In this document: positions 48,353 through 56,610 of the stretch, piece after piece
Layout of the letters: every line of letters starts with the position of its first letter
Position numbering within the stretch: the first letter of the stretch is position 1
Assembly (NCBI GenBank): GCA_963848525.1
Contig: CAWKDZ010000002.1
Location: 620,001-684,000, forward strand
DNA length: 64,000 nucleotides
Origin: JACCTU01 sp963848525
GTDB taxonomy: Bacteria > Actinomycetota > Thermoleophilia > Gaiellales > Gaiellaceae
Direction: 5' to 3'
Notes under the pieces: model-generated
What the model was told of the DNA's origin: nothing
Database searches by the model: none
What the model saw: only the letters and a program-made list of their open reading frames with translations
Position numbers and translations under genes: made by a program

Positions 48353-49318
48353 CTAGATCCAGTCGCGCAGTTTTGCGACGGTGAGCGTGACGACGGCGAT
48401 TGCTGCGACGAGAGCGACGACGAGGTAGAAGGGCCACGTCACCTCGAAGAGCCCGATCTTGAAGTTCATGCCCATCAGTCCTGCGATCAGCGCGCCGGGC
48501 AGCAGGATGACCGAGGTCAGCGTCAGCACTTTCATGATGTCGTTCGTGCGGTGGCCCGTCCTTGCGATCAGCACGTCGAACGAGCCGACCGTGCTCTCGC
48601 GGGCGTCTCGTGCTTCCTGCACGGTGGCTTCGAAGCGTCGCAGCAGCGACACGAAGCGCTCTCCGGAGGCATCGCTGCCCAGTGCTTCCAGTTCGGGATG
48701 GGTGAGCGCCGTCAGCGCCGAGCGGTGCGCGGCGAGTGCGCGTCGCAGAACCCCGACTTCGCGTCGGGCCGTGACTAGCCGCTCAATACCGTGTTCCGGC
48801 TTGCCTTCGCCCCGCATTGCTTGGACGTCGAACTCCTCCAGGCGCTCCTCCACCCGCTCGAACGCCTGCGAGTATGCGCCGAGTACCCATTCCAGCAGCG
48901 TGGCAAGGAATGCGGGACCGTCGAGCACGCCGGTGTCGCCCGAACCCGACACCCGGTCCGAGAACTCTTGCAGGACGGGAATGGGACGATCGTGCGCAGT
49001 GATCACCCAGTTCTTGCCGACGACACATTCGAGCGCGATCAGATCGTCCTCGTCTTCTTCGTCCTCTTCGCTGGGCGAGTAGGTCGTCATGTGCATGTAA
49101 CGGCCAAAGTCGTGAAAGTGGGCTCGTCCCGACGAGGACGCCAACCGTTCGCACGTCTCGTCATCGAGCTCGAACACACTTGCGATTTTCTCGGCGCTCT
49201 CGCCGCTGCCCCGATCGACGTCGACCCACAGCAGCTTCGAACCGTTCAACCGGTCAGGCTGCGCAGGCAGATCATCAAGCTGATCGACCTGCGCGCGGTC
49301 GAACAGGATCGCCTTCAT
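48353..49318 (-). CDS. corA: CorA-family magnesium/metal channel
   Basis: The 321-residue protein has a cytoplasmic alpha/beta domain, a long helix (residues about 200-270) and two C-terminal transmembrane helices, with the pore signature GMN in GLMGMNFKIG. It should form a homopentamer that imports Mg2+ or another divalent cation. An acidic cluster (EEDEEDEDD) near 85 may take part in gating (inference). Confidence 0.9.
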   Translation of the reverse strand: MKAILFDRAQVDQLDDLPAQPDRLNGSKLLWVDVDRGSGESAEKIASVFELDDETCERLASSSGRAHFHDFGRYMHMTTYSPSEEDEEDEDDLIALECVVGKNWVITAHDRPIPVLQEFSDRVSGSGDTGVLDGPAFLATLLEWVLGAYSQAFERVEERLEEFDVQAMRGEGKPEHGIERLVTARREVGVLRRALAAHRSALTALTHPELEALGSDASGERFVSLLRRFEATVQEARDARESTVGSFDVLIARTGHRTNDIMKVLTLTSVILLPGALIAGLMGMNFKIGLFEVTWPFYLVVALVAAIAVVTLTVAKLRDWI

Positions 49319-49429
49319 TACCCGATCTCCCGGCTCATCGCCCGACCGTACCCGGCCCGCCTTGGCGTCAACCGCCCGCGCTCGGTTACTTCAAGAAAGC
49401 TAGCGGCGACCGTCCCTAGACTCGCACCT

Positions 49430-50746
49430 GTGCTGTTTCGCCAGTTCGTCGACGACGATCTCGGCTGTGCCTCCTATCTGGTCGGCTCCACCGAAACCGC
49501 CGAGGCGCTCGTCGTCGACCCCGCGTACGCGATCGAGCAGTACGTCGAGGAGGCGGCAAGCAGCGGTCTGCGCATCACCCGCGTCTTCGAGACGCACAAC
49601 CACGCCGACCACGTCTCGGGTCACGGCCGGCTGGCGCTCGAGTACGGCGCGCGCGTCTCCGTGCATCCGCTCGCGAAGCCGGAGTACGAGTTCGACGCGA
49701 TCGAGGACGGCGAGGAGCTGCGCGTCGGCGAGGCGACGCTGCGGGTGCTGCACACGCCCGGGCACCGCCCCGAGCACTGTGCGCTACTGGTCGACGACGC
49801 GCGTCTGCTCACCGGCGACTCGCTCTTCGTCGGCGACGCGGCGCGGCCCGACCTCGCCGTCGGCGCGGCGGAGGGCGCCGAGGGGCTGTTCCACAGCCTC
49901 CGCCGCCTCGAGCAGCTCCCCGACGACGTCGAGGTGTTCCCGGGACACGTCGCGGGCTCGCTCTGCGGCGCCTCGCTCAGCCCCGAGCACTCGTCGACGC
50001 TCGCGCGCGAGCGGCTCTGGAACCGCGCGCTGAAGATTCCCGAGCTCGAGGAGTTCGTCGCGGACGCGCTCTCGAAGAGCGCGCCGCGGCCGCCGAACAT
50101 GGACCGGATCGTGGCGCTCAACCGCGGGCCGTTCGTCGGCGCGCCGGCGCCGCTCGAGCGGCTCGACAACGCCGGCGAGACGCCCGTGCTCGACGCCCGC
50201 CCCGCCGAGGAGTTCGCGCGCGGCCACTTGCCGGGCGCCTACAACGTCCCGCTCGACGGGTCGTCGTTCGCGACCCGGTCCGCCTTCGTGCTCGGCGAGG
50301 GACCCGTGGTCGTGCAGGCCTCGTCGGCCGGGCAGGCGGAAGAGGCGGCCCGCGGCCTCCGCTCCGTCGGCGTTCTCGAGCTCGCCGGCTTCCTCGTCGA
50401 CCCCGCGGGCATGGACGCGACCATCGAGCCGATCGACCTCGACGAGCTCGACCGGCTGCTCGAGGAGGGCGCCGTCGAGGTGCTCGACGTCCGCGAGACC
50501 GACGAGCGCGACGCCGGCTACATCGCCGGCTCGCGCCACATCCCGTACCGACTGCTGCCGGCCCTTTCCGACGGCGTGGGCGAGCGCACCGTGGTCACGA
50601 TCTGCACGACCGGGACGCGTGCCGCGATCGCGGCCAGCGTGCTCGCCGCGCGCGGCGTCGACGCGCGCCCGGTGATCGACGGCGGGATGCCCGACTGGGC
50701 GCAGCGCGGCGGCCGGACGATCGAGTTCCGCCGCTGCGGCACCTAG
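49430..50746 (+). CDS. MBL-fold/rhodanese protein, persulfide dioxygenase-like
   Basis: GTG at 49430 gives 438 residues. The N-terminal metallo-beta-lactamase domain has THNHADHVSG, DSLFVGDAARPD and PGHVAGS metal ligands as in ETHE1-like persulfide dioxygenases. It is followed by two rhodanese domains: the first has no Cys at the active site (VVQASSAGQ), the second has the intact loop CTTGTR. Such fusions act on sulfane sulfur. The gene is preceded by the CorA gene on the other strand. Confidence 0.85.
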   Translation: MLFRQFVDDDLGCASYLVGSTETAEALVVDPAYAIEQYVEEAASSGLRITRVFETHNHADHVSGHGRLALEYGARVSVHPLAKPEYEFDAIEDGEELRVGEATLRVLHTPGHRPEHCALLVDDARLLTGDSLFVGDAARPDLAVGAAEGAEGLFHSLRRLEQLPDDVEVFPGHVAGSLCGASLSPEHSSTLARERLWNRALKIPELEEFVADALSKSAPRPPNMDRIVALNRGPFVGAPAPLERLDNAGETPVLDARPAEEFARGHLPGAYNVPLDGSSFATRSAFVLGEGPVVVQASSAGQAEEAARGLRSVGVLELAGFLVDPAGMDATIEPIDLDELDRLLEEGAVEVLDVRETDERDAGYIAGSRHIPYRLLPALSDGVGERTVVTICTTGTRAAIAASVLAARGVDARPVIDGGMPDWAQRGGRTIEFRRCGT

Positions 50747-50780
50747 GCAAGAAACCGCCCCCCTCGCTCGTCCAGAGGAC

Positions 50781-50954
50781 ATGGACGCCAACGTCTTCTT
50801 CCACCAGGATCTCGCCCGGATCCGGCACGCGGAGCTCCTGCGCGAGGCGACGCAGCACCGCTTCCCGAAGGAGCCCGTGGAGAAGGTCGAGAAGCCCCGG
50901 CGGAGCCTGACGATCGCCCGGCTGCTGCTGCGCGCCGGCGTCGCTCCCGCCTAG
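50781..50954 (+). CDS. Small basic hypothetical protein (57 residues)
   Basis: ATG at 50781 is preceded by AGAGGA. The product (MDANVFFHQDLARIRHAEL, LREATQHRFPKEPVEK and RSLTIARLLLRAGVAPA) is amphipathic with a short helix at the C-terminus. It overlaps the threonine dehydratase stop by four bases on the opposite strand. Function unknown. Confidence 0.55.
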   Translation: MDANVFFHQDLARIRHAELLREATQHRFPKEPVEKVEKPRRSLTIARLLLRAGVAPA

Positions 50955-52120
50955 CGAACCCTCTCGACCGGGTAGCCCCAGCGCTGCATCGTCTCGAGCA
51001 GCGCGGCGGCGTGCTCCTGGTCGCGCGTCGAGAGCACGAGCTCGACCTCGGTCTCCGCTACCGAGACGTGCATCCCCTCGCGGTGGTGCTCGACGGAGAC
51101 GACGTTGACGCGCTCCTCGGCGATCAGCGTCAGCAGCTTGACCAGCTCGCCGGGGAGGTCGGGCACGCGTGTGCGCACGACGAGGTAGCGGCCCGCGTGC
51201 GTCAGGCCGTGCCGCACGACCGAGATCAGCAGCGTCGAATCGATGTTCCCGCCCGAGAGCACGACCGCGACCGGCCCCGTTCCGCCCACCTTGCCGGCGA
51301 GCAGTGCGGCCACGCCGACCGCGCCCGCCCCTTCGACGACGAGCTTCGTCCGCTCGAGCAGCAGCACGATCGCCTCGCTGATCTCGTGGTCGCCGACGTC
51401 GACGAGGTCGTCGAGCACGTCGTCGAGGATCCGCATGGTCAGCTCGCCCGGGTGCTTGACGAAGATCCCGTCGGCGATCGTGAACCCCGACTTGCCGGCC
51501 TGGACCCCGACGATGCGCACGTCCGGCCGGCGCGACTTGAGCGCGATCGCCGCACCCGCGGCGAGCCCTCCGCCGCCGACCGGGATGACGACGGTCTCGG
51601 CGTCCTCGACCTGCTCGGCGAGCTCGAGCCCGATCGTCCCCTGGCCCGCGATCACGACCGGGTCCTCGAACGGGTGGACGAAGGTCGCGCCCGACTCCTC
51701 GACGTACGCCTGAGCGGCCGCGAGCGCTTCCTCGAAGGACTCGCCGACCATCTCGGTCTCGGCGCCGTAGTTCCGGCAGGCCTCGACCTTCGCCATCGGC
51801 GCGTCCTGCGGTACGAAGATGCGCGCGCGAACGCCGGCCTCCCGCGCCGCCCAGCCGACGGCCTGCCCGTGGTTGCCGGCGCTGGCGGCGACGACTCCCG
51901 CCTCGCGCTCGGCGTCGGTCAGCGTCGCGAGCTTGTTCACGGCGCCGCGCACCTTGAACGCACCCGTGCGCTGGAGGTTCTCCGCCTTCAGCCAGACCTC
52001 GCGGCCGAAGAGGCGCGAGAACGTCTCCGACCTGTAGACGGGCGTCACGCGCGCGTGGCCGACGAGGCGCGTCCGCGCCTCCTCGACGTCACGCGGGCTC
52101 GGAGCCGTCCGTGTGCTCAA
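50951..52120 (-). CDS. ilvA: Threonine dehydratase with ACT-like domain
   Basis: The 389-residue PLP enzyme has the Lys of the Schiff base in TGAFKVRGA, NHGQAVGW and the glycine-rich phosphate site PVGGGGLAAG. The C-terminal ACT-like domain (YLVVRTRVPDLPGELVKLL) implies regulation by an amino acid. The product 2-oxobutyrate feeds isoleucine synthesis or degradation. The start overlaps the meaB end by 32 bases. Confidence 0.9.
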   Translation of the reverse strand: MSTRTAPSPRDVEEARTRLVGHARVTPVYRSETFSRLFGREVWLKAENLQRTGAFKVRGAVNKLATLTDAEREAGVVAASAGNHGQAVGWAAREAGVRARIFVPQDAPMAKVEACRNYGAETEMVGESFEEALAAAQAYVEESGATFVHPFEDPVVIAGQGTIGLELAEQVEDAETVVIPVGGGGLAAGAAIALKSRRPDVRIVGVQAGKSGFTIADGIFVKHPGELTMRILDDVLDDLVDVGDHEISEAIVLLLERTKLVVEGAGAVGVAALLAGKVGGTGPVAVVLSGGNIDSTLLISVVRHGLTHAGRYLVVRTRVPDLPGELVKLLTLIAEERVNVVSVEHHREGMHVSVAETEVELVLSTRDQEHAAALLETMQRWGYPVERVR

Positions 52121-53081
52121 TCCGAAACACCTTCTCCATGATCTCGCGAACCGCGGTCAGCGGGTCGAGCTCGCGGCGGTGCACCTCCTCGAGCAGGCGC
52201 GCCAGCTCGGGATCGAGGCGCACCGACTCCTCGAGGTGGCGCGCCGCTCGCGCCGACGCGAGCGTGAACACCTCGAGCCGGACGTTGTCGCGCCGCTTGC
52301 GGTCGAGCCGCCCGGTTTCCTCGAGGTCGGCTCGATGCGCGGCGATCTTGTCCCACAGCTTCGTCACGTTCTCGCCGCGGCTCGCCTCGGTCAGCACGAT
52401 CGGCACCTTCCAGGTGCGCTCGCGATCGAGCGAGAGGATCGACCGGACCTCGTTCAGCATCGTCTTCGCGGCGGGGTGATCCATCTTGTTGATCGCGATC
52501 ACGTCGGGAATCTCCATGATTCCGGCCTTCAACGCCTGCACCGAGTCGCCGGAGCCCGGCATCAGCACGAGCACGACGGTGTCGGCGATGCCGATGATCT
52601 CGGTCTCGCTCTGGCCGGTCCCGACGGTCTCGAGGAAGATCACGTCCTTGCCGGCGGCGTCGAGCACGAGCATCGCCTGCAGCGTCGCCTCGGCCACCCC
52701 GCCCAGGTGGCCGCGCGTCCCCATCGAGCGGATGAACACCTCCGGGTCGAGGAAGTGGTCGGCGAGCCGGATCCGGTCGCCGAGCAGGGCTCCGTGCGTG
52801 AACGGGCTCGACGGGTCGACGGAGATGACCCCGACGGACAGGTCCTGCTCCCGCACGTGGCGCACAAGCGCTGCGATCAGCGTCGACTTGCCGACGCCGG
52901 GCGGGCCCGTGATGCCGACCGCGTACGCCCGCCCCGTCTCCGGGTAGAGCTCGCGCACGAGCTCGTACGCCAGCGCGTCGGCGTTCTCGACGAGGGTGAT
53001 CGCGCGTGCGAGCGCACGCTTGTCGCCGGCGCGGACGCCCGCGGTGAGCGTCTCGCGCGTCCACTCCCGCCGCCGCGCCAC
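52089..53081 (-). CDS. meaB: MeaB/ArgK-type GTPase for B12-dependent mutase
   Basis: GTG at 53081 gives 330 residues. The P-loop (GPPGVGKSTL), ETVGTGQSE, the NKMD motif and the DDPSSPF-like GVISVDPSSPFTHG mark the G3E GTPase MeaB, which guards and loads methylmalonyl-CoA mutase. The mutase itself is not in the window. A propionyl-CoA pathway would agree with the threonine dehydratase and carboxylase genes. Confidence 0.92.
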   Translation of the reverse strand: MARRREWTRETLTAGVRAGDKRALARAITLVENADALAYELVRELYPETGRAYAVGITGPPGVGKSTLIAALVRHVREQDLSVGVISVDPSSPFTHGALLGDRIRLADHFLDPEVFIRSMGTRGHLGGVAEATLQAMLVLDAAGKDVIFLETVGTGQSETEIIGIADTVVLVLMPGSGDSVQALKAGIMEIPDVIAINKMDHPAAKTMLNEVRSILSLDRERTWKVPIVLTEASRGENVTKLWDKIAAHRADLEETGRLDRKRRDNVRLEVFTLASARAARHLEESVRLDPELARLLEEVHRRELDPLTAVREIMEKVFRIEHTDGSEPA

Positions 53082-53092
53082 GACCGCGAAGG

Positions 53093-54373
53093 TTACTCGC
53101 GGTGCGCCGTGACCTCGGCCGCCGACGCCGTCCCGGCGGAGACGACCGGCAGCGCCTCGCGCTCGGCGCCGGGAACCCCGCGCGCCATCAGGTACGCGAC
53201 GACTGCCGCGACGCCGGTGAGCATCGCCGCGATCGCCCACGTCCAGCGCGGGCCGACGGCGTCGGAGACAAAGCCGCCGACGATCATGCCGACGAAGAGC
53301 GCGCTGTAGGTGACGCTCATCGCGAGCGTGAAGGCGCGTCCACGCATCGCGTCGGGCGTGCCCCGCTGGACGAGCAGGCTGTTCGCGACGACGGCGACAC
53401 CGTTGCCGATGCCGGTCGCGATCACGAACGCGGACGCGACCCAGACGTTGGGCGAAACCGCGACGGCGCCGAGCCCGAGCGCCATCGCGGCGATCGACGC
53501 GCCGTACGCCGCCGCAGTGCCGAACCTCTCGACGACCCGGTCGGCCGCGAGGCTGCCGAGGATCAACCCGAACCCCGAGGCGGCGAGCAGGACGCCGAGC
53601 CCGAAGCTGCCGCCCTCCAGCGCCTCGAGGGCGAGCTCGACCTCGGCCACGTCGGACTGTCCGACGGCGAGCGTCGTCAGGCTCCAGCCGACGAGCACCG
53701 TCAGCAGCGCGCGCGAGTGCGCGGCGAGCCTGACTCCGGAGGTGAGGTCGCGCCAGCGGCCCTCACTGGGCGCCTGCTCCGACTGGAGCATTCGCTCGGC
53801 GATGCGGAACACAAGGAACGCGGAGAGCAGGAACGTCGCCGCGTTGAACCAGTACGCGGCGTCAGGCCCGGAGAACGAGAGCAGCACGCCGCCGAGCAGC
53901 GGACCGAGCATCCAGGTCAGGTTCTCGGCCGCCTGGAAGAGCCCGTTCGCCTGCCCGAGGTCGTCGTCGTCGACGAGGTTCGGCATCCCGGCGTAGACGG
54001 CCGGCCGGAAGAACCCGGTCGCGAACCCGACCACGCCGGCGAGCGCGACGACCATCGCCGCGCTCGTGGCGAAGGGCAGCGCGCAGAAGACCGCGAGGCG
54101 CAGCAGGTCCGACGCGATCATCAGCCGGCGCCGCGAGTAGCGGTCGAGGAACGACCCGAGCAACAGGCCGATCAGGATCATCGGGACGAAGTCGGCGACG
54201 AGCAGCCCCGCGATCCACTTGCCGGAGTGCGTGCGGTCCCAGACGTCGACCATCAGCGCCATCACGGCGAGCCGGGTGCCGAGTCCCGAGCCGACGGCGG
54301 CGAAGAAGAGAAGCCGGAAGTCCCGGGCGCGACTCAGCAGGTTGAGTTGGCGGCCGAACACCGTCTCTCGCAA
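53093..54373 (-). CDS. Major facilitator superfamily transporter
   Basis: The 426-residue protein has about twelve hydrophobic helices. The MFS loop FLDRYSRRRLM lies near residue 75 and the motif ADRVVERFG near 265. It fits the enterobactin-exporter/MFS_3 type (long first half with VDVWDRTHSGKWIAGLL). Substrate unknown. It lies upstream of meaB with a 12-base gap. Confidence 0.85.
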   Translation of the reverse strand: MRETVFGRQLNLLSRARDFRLLFFAAVGSGLGTRLAVMALMVDVWDRTHSGKWIAGLLVADFVPMILIGLLLGSFLDRYSRRRLMIASDLLRLAVFCALPFATSAAMVVALAGVVGFATGFFRPAVYAGMPNLVDDDDLGQANGLFQAAENLTWMLGPLLGGVLLSFSGPDAAYWFNAATFLLSAFLVFRIAERMLQSEQAPSEGRWRDLTSGVRLAAHSRALLTVLVGWSLTTLAVGQSDVAEVELALEALEGGSFGLGVLLAASGFGLILGSLAADRVVERFGTAAAYGASIAAMALGLGAVAVSPNVWVASAFVIATGIGNGVAVVANSLLVQRGTPDAMRGRAFTLAMSVTYSALFVGMIVGGFVSDAVGPRWTWAIAAMLTGVAAVVAYLMARGVPGAEREALPVVSAGTASAAEVTAHRE

Positions 54374-54397
54374 CGGTAACAGCGTCCCTTTTTGCTG

Positions 54398-55537
54398 CTA
54401 CCCCCCGGCGGGGGTCGTCGCGCGCACGCGCGCGAGCGCTTCGTCCAGAACGTCGTTGTCCGTTGGGGACCCGACCGTGACGCGAATCGCGCTGGGCGCA
54501 CCGAAGCCGGCGAGCGGCCGGACGATCACTCCCTCGCGCAGGAGCGCGTCGAAGAGCGGCCGTGCGTCCTCCTCCCCGCTCTCCGCGTAGACGAAGTTCG
54601 CGACCGCCGGGCCGACACATGCGAAGCCGTGTCGCTCGAGGATCTCGACCACGCGGACACGCTGCTCCGCGTTCACCTGCCGCCGCCGCTCGACCTCTGC
54701 CCGATCGTCGAGGCTAGCGACGGCCGCGACCTGCGCCGGCGTGTTCAGGTCGAACGCGCGGCGCACCTTCCCCACCGCCGTGACGACGCTCGCGCTGCCG
54801 ACTCCCCACCCGACGCGCAGCCCCGCGAGCCCGTAGATCTTCGAGAACGTGCGCACGACGAGCACGCGATGCCCGCGCCGGAAGTACTCGGCGATCCCGT
54901 CCGGGTAGTCCGGATCGTCGATGTACTCGTAGTACGCCTGGTCGAGCACGGTCAGGACGTGCGGCGGTACGCGCTCGAAGTACGTGTCGAGCTCCGCCCG
55001 TGTGTTCAGCGTGCCCGTCGGGTTGTTCGGGTTGCAGAGGTAGACGATCTTCGTCCGCGACGTGACCGCCTCGAGCAGCGCGTCGATGTCGTAGCGGCCG
55101 TCGCGCAGGGGAACGCGGACCGGCGTCGCCCCGAGCTTGAGCGCGTCGATCACGTAGCTGGGAAACGACGGCCAGCCGCAGACGATCTCGTCGCCGGCGT
55201 CGAGGTAGGCCTGCGACACGCAGTCGATCACGCCGTCCGCGCCGGCGCCGACAGCGACCTGCTCCAGCTCGAGGTCGTTCCGGTCGGCCAGCTCGCGGCG
55301 CAGCCGGTAGGCACCGCCGTCCGGGTAGCGGTTGAGCTCGCTCGCGGCGCGTTCCATCGCTTCGAGCGCGGACGGGAAGGGTGGGAACGGGCCCTCGTTC
55401 GACGCGAGCTTGACCACGCGCGCGAGGCCGAGCTCGCGCTGCACCTCTTCGACCGGTTTGCCGGGCTCGTACGGAGTCAGGCCCGCGACGGCCGGGATGA
55501 CGAAGTCGTCCGCGCTCTCCCCCGGGCCGTCGGGCAC
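54398..55537 (-). CDS. hisC: Histidinol-phosphate aminotransferase-like PLP enzyme
   Basis: The 379-residue fold-type I enzyme has LASNEGPFPP (HisC motif LxxNENP), NPNNPTGT, DQAYYEYI, TFSKIYGLAGLRVGW with the PLP Lys and the C-terminal RPLAGFG and IRVTVG. It fits HisC of histidine biosynthesis. The absence of other his genes nearby leaves a role for a related aromatic or phosphoserine transaminase possible. Confidence 0.85.
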   Translation of the reverse strand: MPDGPGESADDFVIPAVAGLTPYEPGKPVEEVQRELGLARVVKLASNEGPFPPFPSALEAMERAASELNRYPDGGAYRLRRELADRNDLELEQVAVGAGADGVIDCVSQAYLDAGDEIVCGWPSFPSYVIDALKLGATPVRVPLRDGRYDIDALLEAVTSRTKIVYLCNPNNPTGTLNTRAELDTYFERVPPHVLTVLDQAYYEYIDDPDYPDGIAEYFRRGHRVLVVRTFSKIYGLAGLRVGWGVGSASVVTAVGKVRRAFDLNTPAQVAAVASLDDRAEVERRRQVNAEQRVRVVEILERHGFACVGPAVANFVYAESGEEDARPLFDALLREGVIVRPLAGFGAPSAIRVTVGSPTDNDVLDEALARVRATTPAGG

Positions 55538-55546
55538 GGCCGAACT

Positions 55547-55765
55547 CTACTCGGGGAGTTCGATCTCCTCGTCCTCGCGACGCAGGAAGATGAAGGCGGC
55601 GACCGCGGCGCCGGCAGCCAGTGCACCGACGATCAGGCGCTTGATCGGGCGACCCTTCGACTCGCCGGCCGGCACGGCCGAGCGCGCCTTGTGCGCGGCC
55701 AAGCGCTTCGCCGCCTGCCAGGTGGCCCAGCCAAGCACAGCGTTGCGGCGGTTGACGATGCTCAC
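55547..55765 (-). CDS. Small membrane protein (72 residues)
   Basis: The N-terminal half is basic (NRRNAVLGWATWQAAKRLAA), then a membrane segment (IVGALAAGAAVAAFIFL) is followed by a charged end RREDEEIELPE. Function unknown. It lies just upstream of hisC with a 9-base gap. Confidence 0.6.
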   Translation of the reverse strand: MSIVNRRNAVLGWATWQAAKRLAAHKARSAVPAGESKGRPIKRLIVGALAAGAAVAAFIFLRREDEEIELPE

Positions 55766-55797
55766 GCTTCCAAGCTACACCAGGCCGCCGAACGCGA

Positions 55798-55817
55798 AAC
55801 GCCCCCGAGGGGGCGTT
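55798..55817 (-). terminator. Hairpin after the shorter ECF sigma gene
   Basis: AACGCCCC (55798-55805) pairs with GGGGCGTT (55810-55817) around CGAG. On the minus strand it lies about 65 bases after the stop at 55882. A T-poor tail makes it only a moderate terminator. Confidence 0.6.
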
Positions 55818-55881
55818 CCGCAAGTACCCGGGGCCTGCGGGCGGCATGGCCCCGGGTGGGGACGAGGGCACGTCCACCCGT

Positions 55882-56574
55882 CTAGATGCCGGAGCGGAGG
55901 GAAACTTGCGCGGGTCTCGTCAGCGACGTCGGGACCGGGAGCTCGGCGAGGTTCCTGAAGGCGCTGCGCTGAACGCGCACGCCCAGGACAAGCGAGGCGC
56001 AGTCGCGGCAGCTGCGGACGTGCGCACGGAGGGCGGCCCGCTCGGGCCGAGTCAGGCGGCCGTCGGCGAGCCGGGAGATCGCCCGTTCCGCCTCGAGGCA
56101 CGCGAGCGTTCCTTCCAGCAGCTTCCGCAGAGCCCGCCGTGCCTCGAAGAGCAGCGATTCGACGGCCGGGACCGGCAGCTCGAGGATGGCGGCGATCTCG
56201 GCGCAGGAGCGCTGCTCGACCTCTCGCATCACGAGCGCGGCGCGCTCGGAGAACGTCAGCTGCGCGAGGGCGCGCCGGACGTCGACGGCCGCTGGACTCG
56301 CCTCGTCGTCGGCGTCGAGAACGCGGCGGCAGCGCCGGCGGCAGAGCTCGTGGGCGATCGCCAGCAGCCAGTTGTGCGGGCTCGGCGGCCGCTCCCCGAG
56401 CTGAAATGCGCGATACGCGTTCGCGAACGTGGTCTGGGCGACGTCCTCGGCGTCCGCCTCGTGGTGCAGGACGGCGAACGCGTACCGGTACACGGCGCCG
56501 ACGTGGCGACGGTGCAGCCGCGCGAACGCGCGGTCGGAGGGCAGGCGTGACGCCAAGACGCCTTGCATTCCCAC
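55882..56574 (-). CDS. ECF sigma factor with C-terminal zinc-finger (zf-HC2) segment
   Basis: The 230-residue protein has sigma region 2 (HVGAVYRYAFAVLHHEADAED, VAQTTFANAYRAF), region 4 (LTFSERAALVMREVEQRSCAEI, ESLLFEARRALR), then a zinc-binding segment (CLEAERAISRLADG, HVRSCRDC) as found in anti-sigma proteins. The fusion could self-inhibit through the zinc finger. Start ATG at 56574 or two codons later. It is paralogous to the next gene. Confidence 0.85.
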   Translation of the reverse strand: MGMQGVLASRLPSDRAFARLHRRHVGAVYRYAFAVLHHEADAEDVAQTTFANAYRAFQLGERPPSPHNWLLAIAHELCRRRCRRVLDADDEASPAAVDVRRALAQLTFSERAALVMREVEQRSCAEIAAILELPVPAVESLLFEARRALRKLLEGTLACLEAERAISRLADGRLTRPERAALRAHVRSCRDCASLVLGVRVQRSAFRNLAELPVPTSLTRPAQVSLRSGI

Positions 56575-56610
56575 ATCGACCCCGGCAGGGCGCGAAACTT
56601 GCGGGCCGGG

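Noticed and set aside
52113..54379. Plus-strand frames opposite meaB and the MFS gene
   Set aside because: They are Arg/Asp-rich shadows of the minus-strand genes, without any start site or motif.
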